From Planctomycetaceae bacterium (GTDB taxonomy: Bacteria > Planctomycetota > Planctomycetia > Pirellulales > Lacipirellulaceae), in the NCBI GenBank assembly GCA_002702655.1, contig PABB01000075.1, forward strand, positions 1-64,000: a stretch of DNA of 64,000 nucleotides, written 5' to 3'. Positions 8,306 through 16,599 of the stretch are shown in pieces. The number at the start of each line of letters is the position of its first letter. Positions within the stretch are counted from its first letter, which is position 1. Below the pieces are notes generated by a model. The model worked only from the letters and a program-made list of their open reading frames with translations, did not search any database and was not told the DNA's origin. The position numbers were made by a program, and so were the translations under genes.

Positions 8306-9172
8306 TTATCGGCGGTTCTCGCGGTACTTCCGGCTGGCCTGCTCAAGGGTCCGCCGCTCGCGCCAGGTGAGACTGTCCTGACCCTGGGTGTTGATCTTCT
8401 CCAGGATGCGATCGACCTGCGCTTGCAGATCTTCGTGGCCGGCGTCGGGATCATGCACCCGCAGGTTGGGCCGGCCGACTTTCGGCAGCTTGCCGCTGAG
8501 GTTGCCCAGCCACCGCAGGGGCAGCCACTGGGTGTAGAAGTAGAGGGCCCCGAATGCCGCGCCGCCCAAGTGCGCTGCGTAGGCAACGTTCTGCGCTCCG
8601 AACCGCCCGCTGGCTCCGCCGATATCGAACGACAACATTAGCACGCCGGCGATCCACATGGGGACGGGGATAAAGAAGTTGAGGTAAACTGTTCGCCGCG
8701 GGAAGTTCAACGCGAACAGCGCCACCGTCGCCGCGACTGCGCCCGAAGCGCCGTAGACGATTCCCGAGGTCTGTTGCGCCGCGAGCGTCTTGCCAAATGC
8801 AATCTCCCACCCCGTCCAGAACAGCCCGGCCATGACGATCGCGGTCAAGTAGAACCGCAGGAATTCGTGCTGGCCATAGCGACGCTCGATCTCGCGGCCG
8901 AACATCCACAACACGAACATATTGCCGAGGATGTGCAACACGTCGTGCGGCGAGTGGAGAAATCCGTACGTCAACAACTGAAACACGCGCCACGGCGTGC
9001 GAAACCAATCGGACCACAGCGCCAGTTGCAGTGTGAATGCTTCGCTGCCGAAATACTGAATCAGGTACACCACGCCCGTGATCAAAATCAGCCGATTGAC
9101 CATCGAAGCAGGCAGGCCGAGCTGCAGGCCCTGCTGGGGCTCGCGGGCGTAGTCGCGGTCGTAGATTCCCAT
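8306..9172 (-). CDS. Rhomboid-family intramembrane serine protease
   Basis: Multi-pass membrane protease that cleaves substrate transmembrane helices. From ATG 9172 the protein has 288 residues and about six membrane segments. The catalytic serine is in GASG (Ser143) and the catalytic histidine in AHLGG (His201). The oxyanion-hole region is HILGNMFVLW (His80, Asn84), followed by the GREIERRYG loop typical of bacterial rhomboids. The tail, with DRILEKINTQGQDSLTWRER, resembles the short DUF6576 motif often attached to bacterial rhomboids. The frame is open to 9574, but the extra N-terminus is low-complexity and overlaps repeats. Substrate unknown. Confidence 0.93.
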   Translation of the reverse strand: MGIYDRDYAREPQQGLQLGLPASMVNRLILITGVVYLIQYFGSEAFTLQLALWSDWFRTPWRVFQLLTYGFLHSPHDVLHILGNMFVLWMFGREIERRYGQHEFLRFYLTAIVMAGLFWTGWEIAFGKTLAAQQTSGIVYGASGAVAATVALFALNFPRRTVYLNFFIPVPMWIAGVLMLSFDIGGASGRFGAQNVAYAAHLGGAAFGALYFYTQWLPLRWLGNLSGKLPKVGRPNLRVHDPDAGHEDLQAQVDRILEKINTQGQDSLTWRERRTLEQASRKYRENRR

Positions 9173-9327
9173 ATCAGCATTCCGCCGGTGCGGCGGGCGA
9201 GTCGATTCGAAGGTGCAGCGGAGCGCGTGGCCGCCGTGGCGAAATCGCGCGGCTCGATATTGTACGCCGTGGCGACCGCGCGGGCGCGATTCGCACGTCA
9301 ATCCGGCAGGAGAGCTGCTAGGTCCGT

Positions 9328-9567
9328 GTGTGCCACTGCTGGCTCGTCCAGCAGTGCGAAGCGGGTACACGGCGCCCACTGCTGGGCAAGCCAGCCGTGG
9401 CACACGAACGCAGACTTGCAGCCCTCCTACCGAATCGGGGAGCATAACGCCCCGACACGATGCCGGTAAGAGAAGATTCACGCTGCTTGGCCGGCGCTGG
9501 CAGGCGCACGGGCGACGACGGAGCACGACGCAGAAAACGGGGCGCACGGCTCGCAGAGCCGTGGCAC
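9328..9567. repeat. Spacer palindromes family C (AGCCGTGGCAC)
   Basis: The 413-base spacer 9173-9585 holds no convincing gene. It contains a self-complementary block at 9328-9406 (CCACTGCTGGCTCGTCCAG paired with CTGGGCAAGCCAGCCGTGG) and a near-perfect palindrome at 9544-9567 (GCACGGCTCGCAGAGCCGTG). The latter lies 19 bases beyond the 3' end of the membrane protein gene that ends at 9586, on the far side of that gene's stop codon. The same phrases recur at 8114-8139 and 11194-11261. Confidence 0.75.
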
Positions 9568-9585
9568 TCGACACGCGCGAGGCGT

Positions 9586-11064
9586 TTACTGCTCCGAGCC
9601 GCTGAGAATTGCTAGCTGCCGACGGGTCAGTTCGGCCGCCAACTGGGCGTTGGCCTGCAGGCCGTTTTGCAGCAGCTCTTTCGTCACCGCCAGTCGCTGG
9701 GTGATCGTCTCGCTGAGATCGCGAATGACGGCCAGATCGCGAAGCATGTGATCCTTATCGATATTGAGCAGCCGTTTCTCCTCCTGCCGCTCGGCCTGCA
9801 GCTGCTGGCCTTCGTCGATCGCCGTCTTCAGCTTCTTAGCGTCCTCGGCGGCGGCGGCCAGGCGGGCGATCAGCGTCGCCTTCTCGGCAGCCAGGTTGTT
9901 GAACACGATCTCGTACGCCCGCAGCGGCCGATCGTAACGCTCGTAGGCCACCGGCTTGTCCGACTCGGGGCCGATCGGCAGAAACTCGTCGTCAAACGCC
10001 TGCCGGTGATACTCGTCGTCGTCGCGGGTCAGCTCGGCGCTGCCGTGGCGGAGATACTCCTCGACCGTCGCGGCCGGCAGCATTTGCCGCAGCTCTTCCT
10101 CGGTGTAGTCCGAAACCCACGTGTCGTTGTCGTAGTGGCCGAACAGCTCGTGGCGATCGGGGGGCATTGTTTCGTAAATGCTCAAGGGAGCCTGCGAGTT
10201 GGCCAACCGCTGAGAAGTCCGCTCGTCCAGCGGCAGCACCGGCGCGAGCGTCGCGCTGTCGGGCGCCGCGGCGGTCACGCGGAACTCGCCCAGGTACTGG
10301 GCGCCCTGCGAGGGGTTGTTCGCGTTCGGCTCGCCCATCTGGAACACGTAGACCACCGAATCTTGTTCCAGGCCGTGGGGCCGCGGCATGGGAATCGCAA
10401 TTTGCACCGTGCCCGAGTCGTCAGGGCCCGCCGTCTTGACCGCTCCGCGCCACACGCGACCGCGTTGCCGGGCGAGGGCTTGATTCTGTTGATCCCACGT
10501 ATCCAGACTCGGCAGCTTGCCCGATTCCGTCAGGCGGTCCAGCAGCGAATCGAGCTGCTCTTTGGCCATTTCATTCGTGCCCAGCCATTGCAGTTGCTGA
10601 GCCAGTTGTTCCTGGCCTTCTTGCCCCGCGAGTTCGCTGGCGATGGCCTCAGGGTTGCGCAAGTCGTTGACCACCGCGGTGATGGTGCCCGGCACGCGAG
10701 AGCCGGACTGCAGCGCAGCGTTCTTCTCCTCGACCTGCTCCAGCTTGGCCTCGACCTTCGGCAGGTTCATCCGCAGCAGCTTGTGGATGCGGTACACCTC
10801 GGCGCCCAACACAAGCACGCCGACGGACGCCAAGTACACGCCCAGCATCAGCAGCATTTGGCCCCAATGCCAATGCTTGATGGTCAAAAAGGTCGCGATC
10901 AGACCGACCAGGACCAGCAGCCCGATCAGGATGGTGAAGACCAGAGACAACGCGTCGATTCCTTGCGCAGGCGCGGGAGCGGGCGTGCCGCGAGGCGGGG
11001 GTGGCGATAACCAGCGGCGGAGACGGAACCCGGCCGGGTTTGGCAATCTGGGGAAAGTATTCAA
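9586..11064 (-). CDS. Membrane-anchored coiled-coil protein, planctomycete-type, function unknown
   Basis: Not recognised as a named family. Two hydrophobic helices lie near the N-terminus: SLVFTILIGLLVLVGLIATFL (about 40-60) and GQMLLMLGVYLASVGVLVL (about 69-88). A long soluble region follows, rich in Glu/Gln/Ala, with probable coiled coil at 105-130 and again at 385-485 (AAEKATLIARLAAAAEDAKK, KRLLNIDKDHMLRDLAVIRD). No enzymatic motif was found. The start is uncertain: the 492-residue frame begins at a TTG and no ATG precedes the first membrane helix. A structural or envelope-scaffold role is possible but only inferred from the architecture. Confidence 0.75.
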   Translation of the reverse strand: MNTFPRLPNPAGFRLRRWLSPPPPRGTPAPAPAQGIDALSLVFTILIGLLVLVGLIATFLTIKHWHWGQMLLMLGVYLASVGVLVLGAEVYRIHKLLRMNLPKVEAKLEQVEEKNAALQSGSRVPGTITAVVNDLRNPEAIASELAGQEGQEQLAQQLQWLGTNEMAKEQLDSLLDRLTESGKLPSLDTWDQQNQALARQRGRVWRGAVKTAGPDDSGTVQIAIPMPRPHGLEQDSVVYVFQMGEPNANNPSQGAQYLGEFRVTAAAPDSATLAPVLPLDERTSQRLANSQAPLSIYETMPPDRHELFGHYDNDTWVSDYTEEELRQMLPAATVEEYLRHGSAELTRDDDEYHRQAFDDEFLPIGPESDKPVAYERYDRPLRAYEIVFNNLAAEKATLIARLAAAAEDAKKLKTAIDEGQQLQAERQEEKRLLNIDKDHMLRDLAVIRDLSETITQRLAVTKELLQNGLQANAQLAAELTRRQLAILSGSEQ

Positions 11065-11193
11065 TCTCGATGGTAAGTAGCCCCCCCAGGGGCGTCAAGT
11101 TTTTGCGGCGTGACGACTTGCGCTTCGCCCGCCCCGCCGGGGCTGGCCCGCACGACCGCGCCAGACGGACCGCTGCGGGCGAAACTGCCCCGC

Positions 11194-11261
11194 GTGCCAC
11201 GGCTCTGTGAGCCGTGCGAGGCGCCGCAGTGGGCGCCCAAGGGCACGGCTCGCAGAGCCGT
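11194..11261. repeat. Two family-C palindromes upstream of the membrane coiled-coil gene
   Basis: GTGCCACGGCTCTGTGAGCC...(11194-11217) and GGCACGGCTCGCAGAGCCGT (11242-11261) are each hairpin-forming and also match each other. They lie between the end of the BioF-like gene and the start of the membrane coiled-coil gene, so they would be at the 3' end of the bioF-like message on the minus strand. Part of the same spacer family as 8114-8139 and 9544-9567. Confidence 0.75.
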
Positions 11262-11271
11262 CCCGCGCCGG

Positions 11272-12456
11272 CTAGGGGGCGTGTTTGGCAAGCGTTTCGG
11301 TCAGGAGCTGCAGCATTTCGGGCGTGTGCCCGGCGGTCAGGCTGATCCGCAGCAGTGATTCGCCCTCGGGGACCGCGGGGGGGCGGATCGCCGGGACCCA
11401 CAGGCCGGCCTCGCGCAGCGCGGTCGCCAGCCGGACCGCCGCGGCCGGCTCGCCGACGATCACCGGCACGATTTGGCTCACGCCGGGGGGGACCCGCCAG
11501 CCTTGCTCTGTGAGCTGGGTGCGCAGCTGGGCCGCCATGGCCAGCAGCCGCTCGCGCCGCTGCGGCTCGCTTGCCACAATGTCCAACGCCGCCAGACCGG
11601 CCGCCGCCGCGGCCGCGGGCTGGGCCGTAGAGAACATGTAGCTGCGGGCTTTGTTGGCGAGCCACTCGATCAGCTCCGCCGAGCCGGCGACAAATCCGCC
11701 GGCCGTGCCGAGCGCTTTGCTGAGCGTGCCGACGCGCACGTGAATGGCCTGCTCGATCAGCTCCCCTTGCGGGGGATGAGCGTCGGCGGCCAGCTCGACC
11801 CCGCCTCGTCCCCCTCGGCCGAACACGCCGGTCGCGTGGGCTTCGTCCACCATCAGCATCGCGTCGTACCGCTCGGCCAATTCGGCCAACTCCGCCAGCG
11901 GCGCCAAGTCGCCGTCCATGCTGAACAGCGTGTCGGTCACGATCAGCCGCCGGCGAAACCCGGTCCGCTGTTGCAGCAGCCGCTCCAGCGCGGCCGCGTC
12001 GTTGTGGGGATAAGCGATGTAGCGGGCCCGCGCCAGCCGGCAGCCGTCGATGATGCTGGCGTGGTTCCGCGCGTCGCTGAACACGGCGTCGCGCGGCCCG
12101 ACGAGCGCGGGGATCGTCCCCGCGTTGGCGGCGAAGCCGCTGGGGAACAGCAGGGCGGCCTCGACCCCCTCGAACTCGGCCAGCCGCTGCTCCAACTCCG
12201 CGTGGACGTCGGCCCGGCCGCTGACCAGCGGGCTGGCTCCCCGACCGACGCCGGTCGCCTGGCACGCCTCGACCGCCGCGGCCACCAGCCGCGGGTCGTC
12301 GGCAATCCCCAGGTAATCGTTCGAGGCAAAGTTGACCAGCTCGCGCCCGCCGTGCTCGACCACCGCCCCCTGCCGCGACAGCCCCGGCGGCAGCGAGCGG
12401 CGCAGGCCCACGCGCCCCAGCGCGGCGAGTTCGTCAGTAAGCCAATCGAGAGACAT
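11272..12456 (-). CDS. bioF: 8-amino-7-oxononanoate synthase-like PLP enzyme
   Basis: Alpha-oxoamine synthase that condenses pimeloyl-ACP/CoA with alanine in biotin synthesis, if truly BioF. The 394 residues from ATG 12456 show FASNDYLGIADDPRL near the N-terminus, the substrate loop GRGASPLVSG, DARNHASIIDG, the PLP-contacting DEAHATGVFGRGGRG (204 onward), and the Schiff-base lysine in TLSKALGTAGG (Lys247). The family also includes 2-amino-3-ketobutyrate CoA ligase and serine palmitoyltransferase. No other bio gene is in the window, so the biotin role rests on similarity alone. A GGCGGAATGG-type spacer repeat sits directly upstream of its start. Confidence 0.85.
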   Translation of the reverse strand: MSLDWLTDELAALGRVGLRRSLPPGLSRQGAVVEHGGRELVNFASNDYLGIADDPRLVAAAVEACQATGVGRGASPLVSGRADVHAELEQRLAEFEGVEAALLFPSGFAANAGTIPALVGPRDAVFSDARNHASIIDGCRLARARYIAYPHNDAAALERLLQQRTGFRRRLIVTDTLFSMDGDLAPLAELAELAERYDAMLMVDEAHATGVFGRGGRGGVELAADAHPPQGELIEQAIHVRVGTLSKALGTAGGFVAGSAELIEWLANKARSYMFSTAQPAAAAAAGLAALDIVASEPQRRERLLAMAAQLRTQLTEQGWRVPPGVSQIVPVIVGEPAAAVRLATALREAGLWVPAIRPPAVPEGESLLRISLTAGHTPEMLQLLTETLAKHAP

Positions 12457-12495
12457 GCGGAAAGTGGAAAGGCGGAATGGGAAGGCGGAAGGCGA
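12457..12495. repeat. Family E spacer phrase (GGCGGAATGGGAAGGCGGAA)
   Basis: Short purine-rich phrase built from GGCGGAATGG, GGAAGGCGGAA and GGAAAGTGGAAAGGCGG. Similar runs occur at 19691-19717, 57577-57616 and, in reverse complement, 57712-57735. Here it overlaps the region where the ribosome-binding site of the bioF-like gene would be. No known function. Confidence 0.65.
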
Positions 12496-12577
12496 TTGCC
12501 CCTTAGCGGTCGCGGTCACGCGACCCAGCCTTGCGATCATGCAATGCTGGGAAGGCCCTGCCTATCGAGTATCGACT

Positions 12578-13168
12578 TTACTCTGCACTGCTGGCCGGCG
12601 GGCACTGAATACCTTGGATAGCTCGTTCGATGCGGTCGCCATGATCCGTATAGCACGGATGGTCCCCGACCAGCCGCAACGTCGCCACCAGCGCGTCTCG
12701 TTGCCGTTTTGTCAGCAACGCCTGCCAGCCGCGTGGACCTCCTCGGCTCGGCAGGATCAGCACGTCGATAAACCCGAATTCGTATTGGTCGTTGAGCTCC
12801 GCAATGAGAAACGCCGGCAGGTGGAATACAAAGCCGCGAGCGTCGAGAAACGATGGCGCCGCGTAGCATTTGCTGAGCGTCTCCGGAGCGATTCGCTGCC
12901 AATCGAGCTTTTCATCCCGCCGCCTAATCTCCGCTCGTTCCTCGTCGCCAGCGTAGTCGTCGACGGCCTGGGCCTCCAGCAGCCCCATGCCGTCGCCTAG
13001 CACAACGCCCGTAAACGCCTCCGTGATCTGGGCAACGACGCGGTCGAGTTCCGGGGCCCGCAAAGCCCAGGCGGCGTATTGCTCAATAAGCCACTCGGCC
13101 TCGCCGCGATCCCGCAGGTCTTCGACGTCGTCAGGCGTGTATCGGAAGTTGGGCTCAGTATCGCTCAT
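12578..13168 (-). CDS. DUF6714-like protein
   Basis: Soluble 196-residue protein from ATG 13168. The pattern matches what I recall of DUF6714: an N-terminal helix with VVAQITEAFTGVVLGDGMGL, then DEKLDWQRIAPETLSKCYAA, SFLDARGFVFHLPAFLIAEL, and a C-terminal FTKRQRDA-like element (LLTKRQRDALVATLRLV). Members are often found alone or near defence or toxin-immunity genes, and their function is unknown. It is divergent to the sigma factor gene starting at 13400. Family call moderate, function not assigned. Confidence 0.6.
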   Translation of the reverse strand: MSDTEPNFRYTPDDVEDLRDRGEAEWLIEQYAAWALRAPELDRVVAQITEAFTGVVLGDGMGLLEAQAVDDYAGDEERAEIRRRDEKLDWQRIAPETLSKCYAAPSFLDARGFVFHLPAFLIAELNDQYEFGFIDVLILPSRGGPRGWQALLTKRQRDALVATLRLVGDHPCYTDHGDRIERAIQGIQCPPASSAE

Positions 13169-13399
13169 TTTGCATGCTCGCCGAGAAGGCACCCCCATGA
13201 TAGCGGCTCGGCCGTAGGCATCCCCAGCGTTCGGGTTTGACACGGCGACCCGCAAGCGAAAAAAATGCCTCAGCGGCGGCGCGCTCGCTGCGGGCCTTTC
13301 GGCCGCCGCCGGCCCCGTTTTTCCGCTGATTTTGCAGTTCCCACCGCGTGCGGGAACTTTTCTGAACCCCCGCGCATCCAAACCCGCAGAGCCGACCGC

Positions 13400-13954
13400 G
13401 TGAACGACGACGCCCTGCTGGTCGAGCGAGCACAAACGGGCGACCGGCAGGCCTTCGGCCAGTTGGTCGAGCGCTACCAGGATCGCGTGTTCAACGCGCT
13501 GGTCGGGCTGCTGGGCTGCCGCGAGGAGGCTCGCGACGCGGCCCAGGACGCCTTTGTGCAAGCGTGGCGGAAGCTCGACGCGTTTCGCGGCGAGGCGAAG
13601 TTCTACACATGGCTGTATCGGATCGCGATGAACCAGGGGCTCAGCCGGCGGCGACGCAAGCGGCCGGTCGCCTCGCTGGACCAGCAGAAGGAAACGGTCG
13701 GCGCCGAGCCGGTCGACCCCGCGGGGGACCCGACCGACACGCTCGCCGCTGCGGAGAATGTGGCGCAGGTCCGCGCCGCCCTGGCGGAGTTGGCCGACGA
13801 TCACCGACAAATCCTGGTGCTCCGCGAGATCGAGGGACTCGCCTACGAAGACATCGCCGAAACATTGGAGCTGCCGGTGGGCACGGTCCGCAGCCGGTTG
13901 TTCCGCGCCCGATCACAATTGAAAGAAGTGCTTGAAGCGAAACTTAGCGAATGA
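13400..13954 (+). CDS. ECF RNA polymerase sigma factor
   Basis: Directs RNA polymerase to its own promoter set. The 184-residue protein has a sigma-2 region (FGQLVERYQDRVFNALVGLL, then AQDAFVQAWRKLDAFRGEAK, and FYTWLYRIAMN) and a sigma-4 helix-turn-helix (YEDIAETLELPVGTVRSRLF) near the C-terminus. A GTG at 13400 is chosen because the family starts a few residues before region 2; the frame upstream to 13265 reads as low-complexity. The anti-sigma gene follows after 120 bases filled with family-A repeats, instead of the more usual overlap. Confidence 0.92.
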   Translation: MNDDALLVERAQTGDRQAFGQLVERYQDRVFNALVGLLGCREEARDAAQDAFVQAWRKLDAFRGEAKFYTWLYRIAMNQGLSRRRRKRPVASLDQQKETVGAEPVDPAGDPTDTLAAAENVAQVRAALAELADDHRQILVLREIEGLAYEDIAETLELPVGTVRSRLFRARSQLKEVLEAKLSE

Positions 13955-14064
13955 GTTATCGGTTACCAGTTACCGGTAAACAGTGCAGAACATTCTGTCG
14001 CCGATCACTGGTCACTGGTAACCGATCACTGATCACTCCCTCCCCAGTCACCAATCACCAGTAA
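13953..14064. repeat. Family A phrase cluster between sigma and anti-sigma genes
   Basis: The spacer holds GGTTACCAGTTACCGGTAA, GATCACTGGTCACTGGTAAC, CGATCACTGATCACT and AGTCACCAATCACCAGTAAC. These are the same words as in the aceE-aceF spacer at 1640-1765. Complementary words (TTACCAGT/ACTGGTAA) allow strong folding. Being inside a sigma/anti-sigma transcript, it could uncouple expression of the two proteins (inference). Confidence 0.75.
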
Positions 14065-14074
14065 CCCCACCCCC

Positions 14075-15670
14075 GTGTCTTCCTCCGACTTCAACGCCGA
14101 ACTGCTCAGCGCTTACCTCGACGGCGAGGTGACCGACGCCGAGCGTGCGCAGGTCGAGGCCCGGCTGGCCGACGACCCGGCTGCCGCCGAGTTGCTGGCC
14201 GAGCTGCGCGGCGCGTCCGAGTCGATCCGCGCGTTGCCGCGGGACACGGTCGACGGCAACTTCACCGCCGACGTGCTGGCGGCGCTCGATGGCGATTCGG
14301 CGGCCGCGGCTGCGGCGTCGATCACGCCGGCTAGTCGTACCGAGTCTTTCTGGCAGCGGCCGGGGGTGCGGCGGGGCGTCGGTTGGGCCTGCCTGGCCGC
14401 CGCGGCCAGTTTCATGTTGGTGGTGTTTCAGCCGCCGGGCGAGGACGCAGGCGAACCGCGCGTCGCCCAGGCGCCGGCGCGGAGCAACGAGTCACAACCT
14501 GCCGCGGACGCCGCCGACGCCGAGGAAAATGTCGACGAGAAGATTGCCGCGGACGAGCCGCCGCAACTGATGGCCGCCGCCGAGTCGCGTCCGGACGCAG
14601 CGGTCGAAGCTCCAGCGAGTGCGCCGAGCCCGGCTGACAGTTATTTCCAAGACACCGATAAAGGGCGAATCGCCGAGCAGGCGCCGCAACTGGGCCGCTC
14701 GCTGGAGCCCGCCGCGCCGCCGGTGCGGGCGTTCGGCGGTGCGGGCGCAGGAGCAGGCGGCAGCAACCGTGGCTACGCCGGCGGCGACTTGGCCGACGCC
14801 GCGCCGCAACCCGGCCGCGCCGTGGCCGACGCGCCCTCGCCCACGCAAAACGAAACGGCCCGCGCCCAATCCACGGCCAAGACCCGCTCGCCCGCCGAGC
14901 GCAGCGCCGGCCGCGCGGCCGACGCCCCCGGCGAGCCCGCCGTCGTGGTGCACCGCTTTGCCCTGACGGGTGATGCCGAGTCGGCGCAAGTCGCGCTGCA
15001 AAACGCGCTGGTCGAAGCGGGCATTCAGCTTCGCGATGCCGACACGCTTGCCGAGGAACAGGCCATCGCGGACCAAGCCCTGCTGGCCGGCCGGGCTGGC
15101 GTTGAAGAGTTGCGGCGGGGTCGATCGTCGGTTGAATCGCTCGACAACGACGTCAGCGCCGACGGTGGCGGGACTGAACCGGCGGCTGTCGAGCGCGAAG
15201 CCGATGACGCCGACAAAGATGCAGAGACCGCCGGCACGCTTGACACCGCCGCGCCGCCGGCCGCTCGCCGCTATCTGGTCGCGGTCCCCGCCGAGCGCCT
15301 CGACGCGCTGTTGGCCAGCGTGCGCCGCAGCGTGACGCGCGGGGCCGCGCCGCCGCTTCCGTCGCCTGTTGGCGAGGTTGCCGACGACGTCGCCTCGGCC
15401 GAGGGCAGCGGCCAGCAGAACGGCGAACGATTCGCGCCGTCCACGGCAGCGCCGCAGCCGATCGTCGGCTGGGCGGTCGCCTTGCCCGACGCGCGGACAT
15501 TGTCCACGGAAGCGGCCACGGCCAGCGAATCGGCGCCGCTGACGCAGTACCGCGCCTCCGCCGTCCGCGGCGATCCTCGCGAGCTCGTGCGGATCCTGCT
15601 GGTGCTCGAACCGGCGGCAGAATCGCCGCCGCCCGCCGCAGGCGCCCCCGGCGACGACGAGTCTCCGTAG
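14075..15670 (+). CDS. Membrane anti-sigma factor with long extracytoplasmic region
   Basis: Probable partner of the preceding sigma factor. Residues 1-50 form an anti-sigma N-terminal fold (LLSAYLDGEVTDAERAQVEA) but lack the Cys and His residues of zinc-binding ZAS domains. One membrane helix follows (GWACLAAAASFMLVVFQPPG, about residues 104-125). The remaining roughly 400 residues would be outside: an Ala/Pro/Glu-rich linker, a folded-looking part (VVVHRFALTGDAESAQVALQ), more low-complexity sequence, and YLVAVPAERLDALLASVRRS. The GTG start at 14075 gives the usual N-terminus. The signal sensed is unknown. Confidence 0.8.
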   Translation: MSSSDFNAELLSAYLDGEVTDAERAQVEARLADDPAAAELLAELRGASESIRALPRDTVDGNFTADVLAALDGDSAAAAAASITPASRTESFWQRPGVRRGVGWACLAAAASFMLVVFQPPGEDAGEPRVAQAPARSNESQPAADAADAEENVDEKIAADEPPQLMAAAESRPDAAVEAPASAPSPADSYFQDTDKGRIAEQAPQLGRSLEPAAPPVRAFGGAGAGAGGSNRGYAGGDLADAAPQPGRAVADAPSPTQNETARAQSTAKTRSPAERSAGRAADAPGEPAVVVHRFALTGDAESAQVALQNALVEAGIQLRDADTLAEEQAIADQALLAGRAGVEELRRGRSSVESLDNDVSADGGGTEPAAVEREADDADKDAETAGTLDTAAPPAARRYLVAVPAERLDALLASVRRSVTRGAAPPLPSPVGEVADDVASAEGSGQQNGERFAPSTAAPQPIVGWAVALPDARTLSTEAATASESAPLTQYRASAVRGDPRELVRILLVLEPAAESPPPAAGAPGDDESP

Positions 15671-15693
15671 TGCGCGCCGCGCTGCAGTGACCC

Positions 15694-15744
15694 CATTAAG
15701 CCCCGCCGCTCGCGGCGGGCGCGGAGCAAGCCCCGCGGCGAAAT
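15694..15744. repeat. TAGCCCCGCCGCT spacer repeat, copy 1
   Basis: AAGCCCCGCCGCTCGCGGCG followed by GGCGCGGAGCAAGCCCCGCGGCG: a GC hairpin with a common tail. Copies lie at 19061-19113 and 27446-27485. This one is 24 bases after the anti-sigma stop codon, a position compatible with a transcript-end structure. Confidence 0.75.
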
Positions 15745-15893
15745 CTGCCATAGGTTCGCGGCGATCGTTGAATTGCCATCGCCCCCTGCGGTTTCTCGCC
15801 CCGCCGGGCCCCGTTCGCTACACTGTCGCGGGGCCGGCCCCACCGGCAATGTCCAACGCACTTTCCACTCACCCTCCCGCCACGAGGTTTTTC

Positions 15894-16109
15894 ATGGCCG
15901 ACGTCACCATCCGCATGCGTCCCAACGGTCCGTTCTTGGTCGAAGGCAAGTTCGAACTGCTCGATTCCGACGGCAACGCGTTTCCGCTCGACCCGGCCAA
16001 GCCGGCGTACGCCCTGTGCCGCTGCGGCGCCTCGGCTAACAAGCCATTCTGCGATGGCGCCCACAAGAACTGCGATTACGAGTCCGACGAAAAAGCGCCG
16101 TCGGCCTAG
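15894..16109 (+). CDS. CDGSH-type iron-sulfur domain protein
   Basis: Short 71-residue protein with the CDGSH [2Fe-2S] ligand pattern CRCGASANKPFCDGAH near its C-terminus: three Cys and one His, as in mitoNEET-type domains. The N-terminal part (VTIRMRPNGPFLVEGKFELL) is the usual preceding beta region. ATG 15894 is preceded by CACGAGG, a reasonable ribosome site. An upstream in-frame ATG at 15849 is less well placed. Such proteins bind a redox-active, labile cluster; the physiological partner here is unknown. Confidence 0.88.
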   Translation: MADVTIRMRPNGPFLVEGKFELLDSDGNAFPLDPAKPAYALCRCGASANKPFCDGAHKNCDYESDEKAPSA

Positions 16110-16599
16110 CAGCCGACGATTCTCACCGGCGCGCCATCTTCAGGCGCGCCGTGCCTCAACGCACACCCCCAGCCGGATCGCCACGCGATCCGGGACCATG
16201 CGGTCCGCCCTCGCCATTGGCGGTCGACTCGCGCGTCCCGGACGGCGTGGCCGTCCGGCTGTTTTTTTTTGGGGGCGAGGGCGGAGAGCAGCGTGGCGCC
16301 GTTCTTCCCGCGCGACCGCAGCGCGTCGGCGTTGTCGACGCGTTTTCCACCGTCGGTGCGATCGACTCCAGCGTCACAACGCGCCGCTCCTGCGCGAAAC
16401 TCTGCGAGCATTGCCGACTGCGCCGCTGGTGACGCGCGGGCGTCGGCCGCTTTTCGCGACTCGGCCGCCGGCGGTCGTGGTGCTGCTAGCAGCGCCCGTG
16501 CTAGAATCCGCCCCCGCTCGCCGCGGCGCCCCCATCGGCGCCCATTCTTATCGCGAGCGTCAGGCGCCATTCAACGCGTAGCACGGAGCACCCTCGCGC
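16110..16599. other. Non-coding spacer with a terminator
   Basis: This 490-base interval shows no convincing gene on either strand. It includes a GGCGCGCC-containing hairpin directly after the CDGSH gene (about 16130-16152), CGGATCGCCACGCGATCCGG (16172-16192), and the terminator described separately. The remainder has no structure I can interpret. Confidence 0.5.
16238..16270 (+). terminator. Intrinsic terminator
   Basis: Perfect 8-bp stem CCGGACGG (16238-16245) and CCGTCCGG (16251-16258) with a 5-base loop, followed by CTG and nine T residues (16262-16270). It is 129 bases downstream of the CDGSH gene on the plus strand. It is the best-formed rho-independent terminator in the window. Confidence 0.8.

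Noticed and set aside
12578-13810. Longer version of the DUF6714-like protein starting at 13810
   Set aside because: The extra N-terminus is antisense to the sigma factor gene; ATG 13168 gives the family's usual length.
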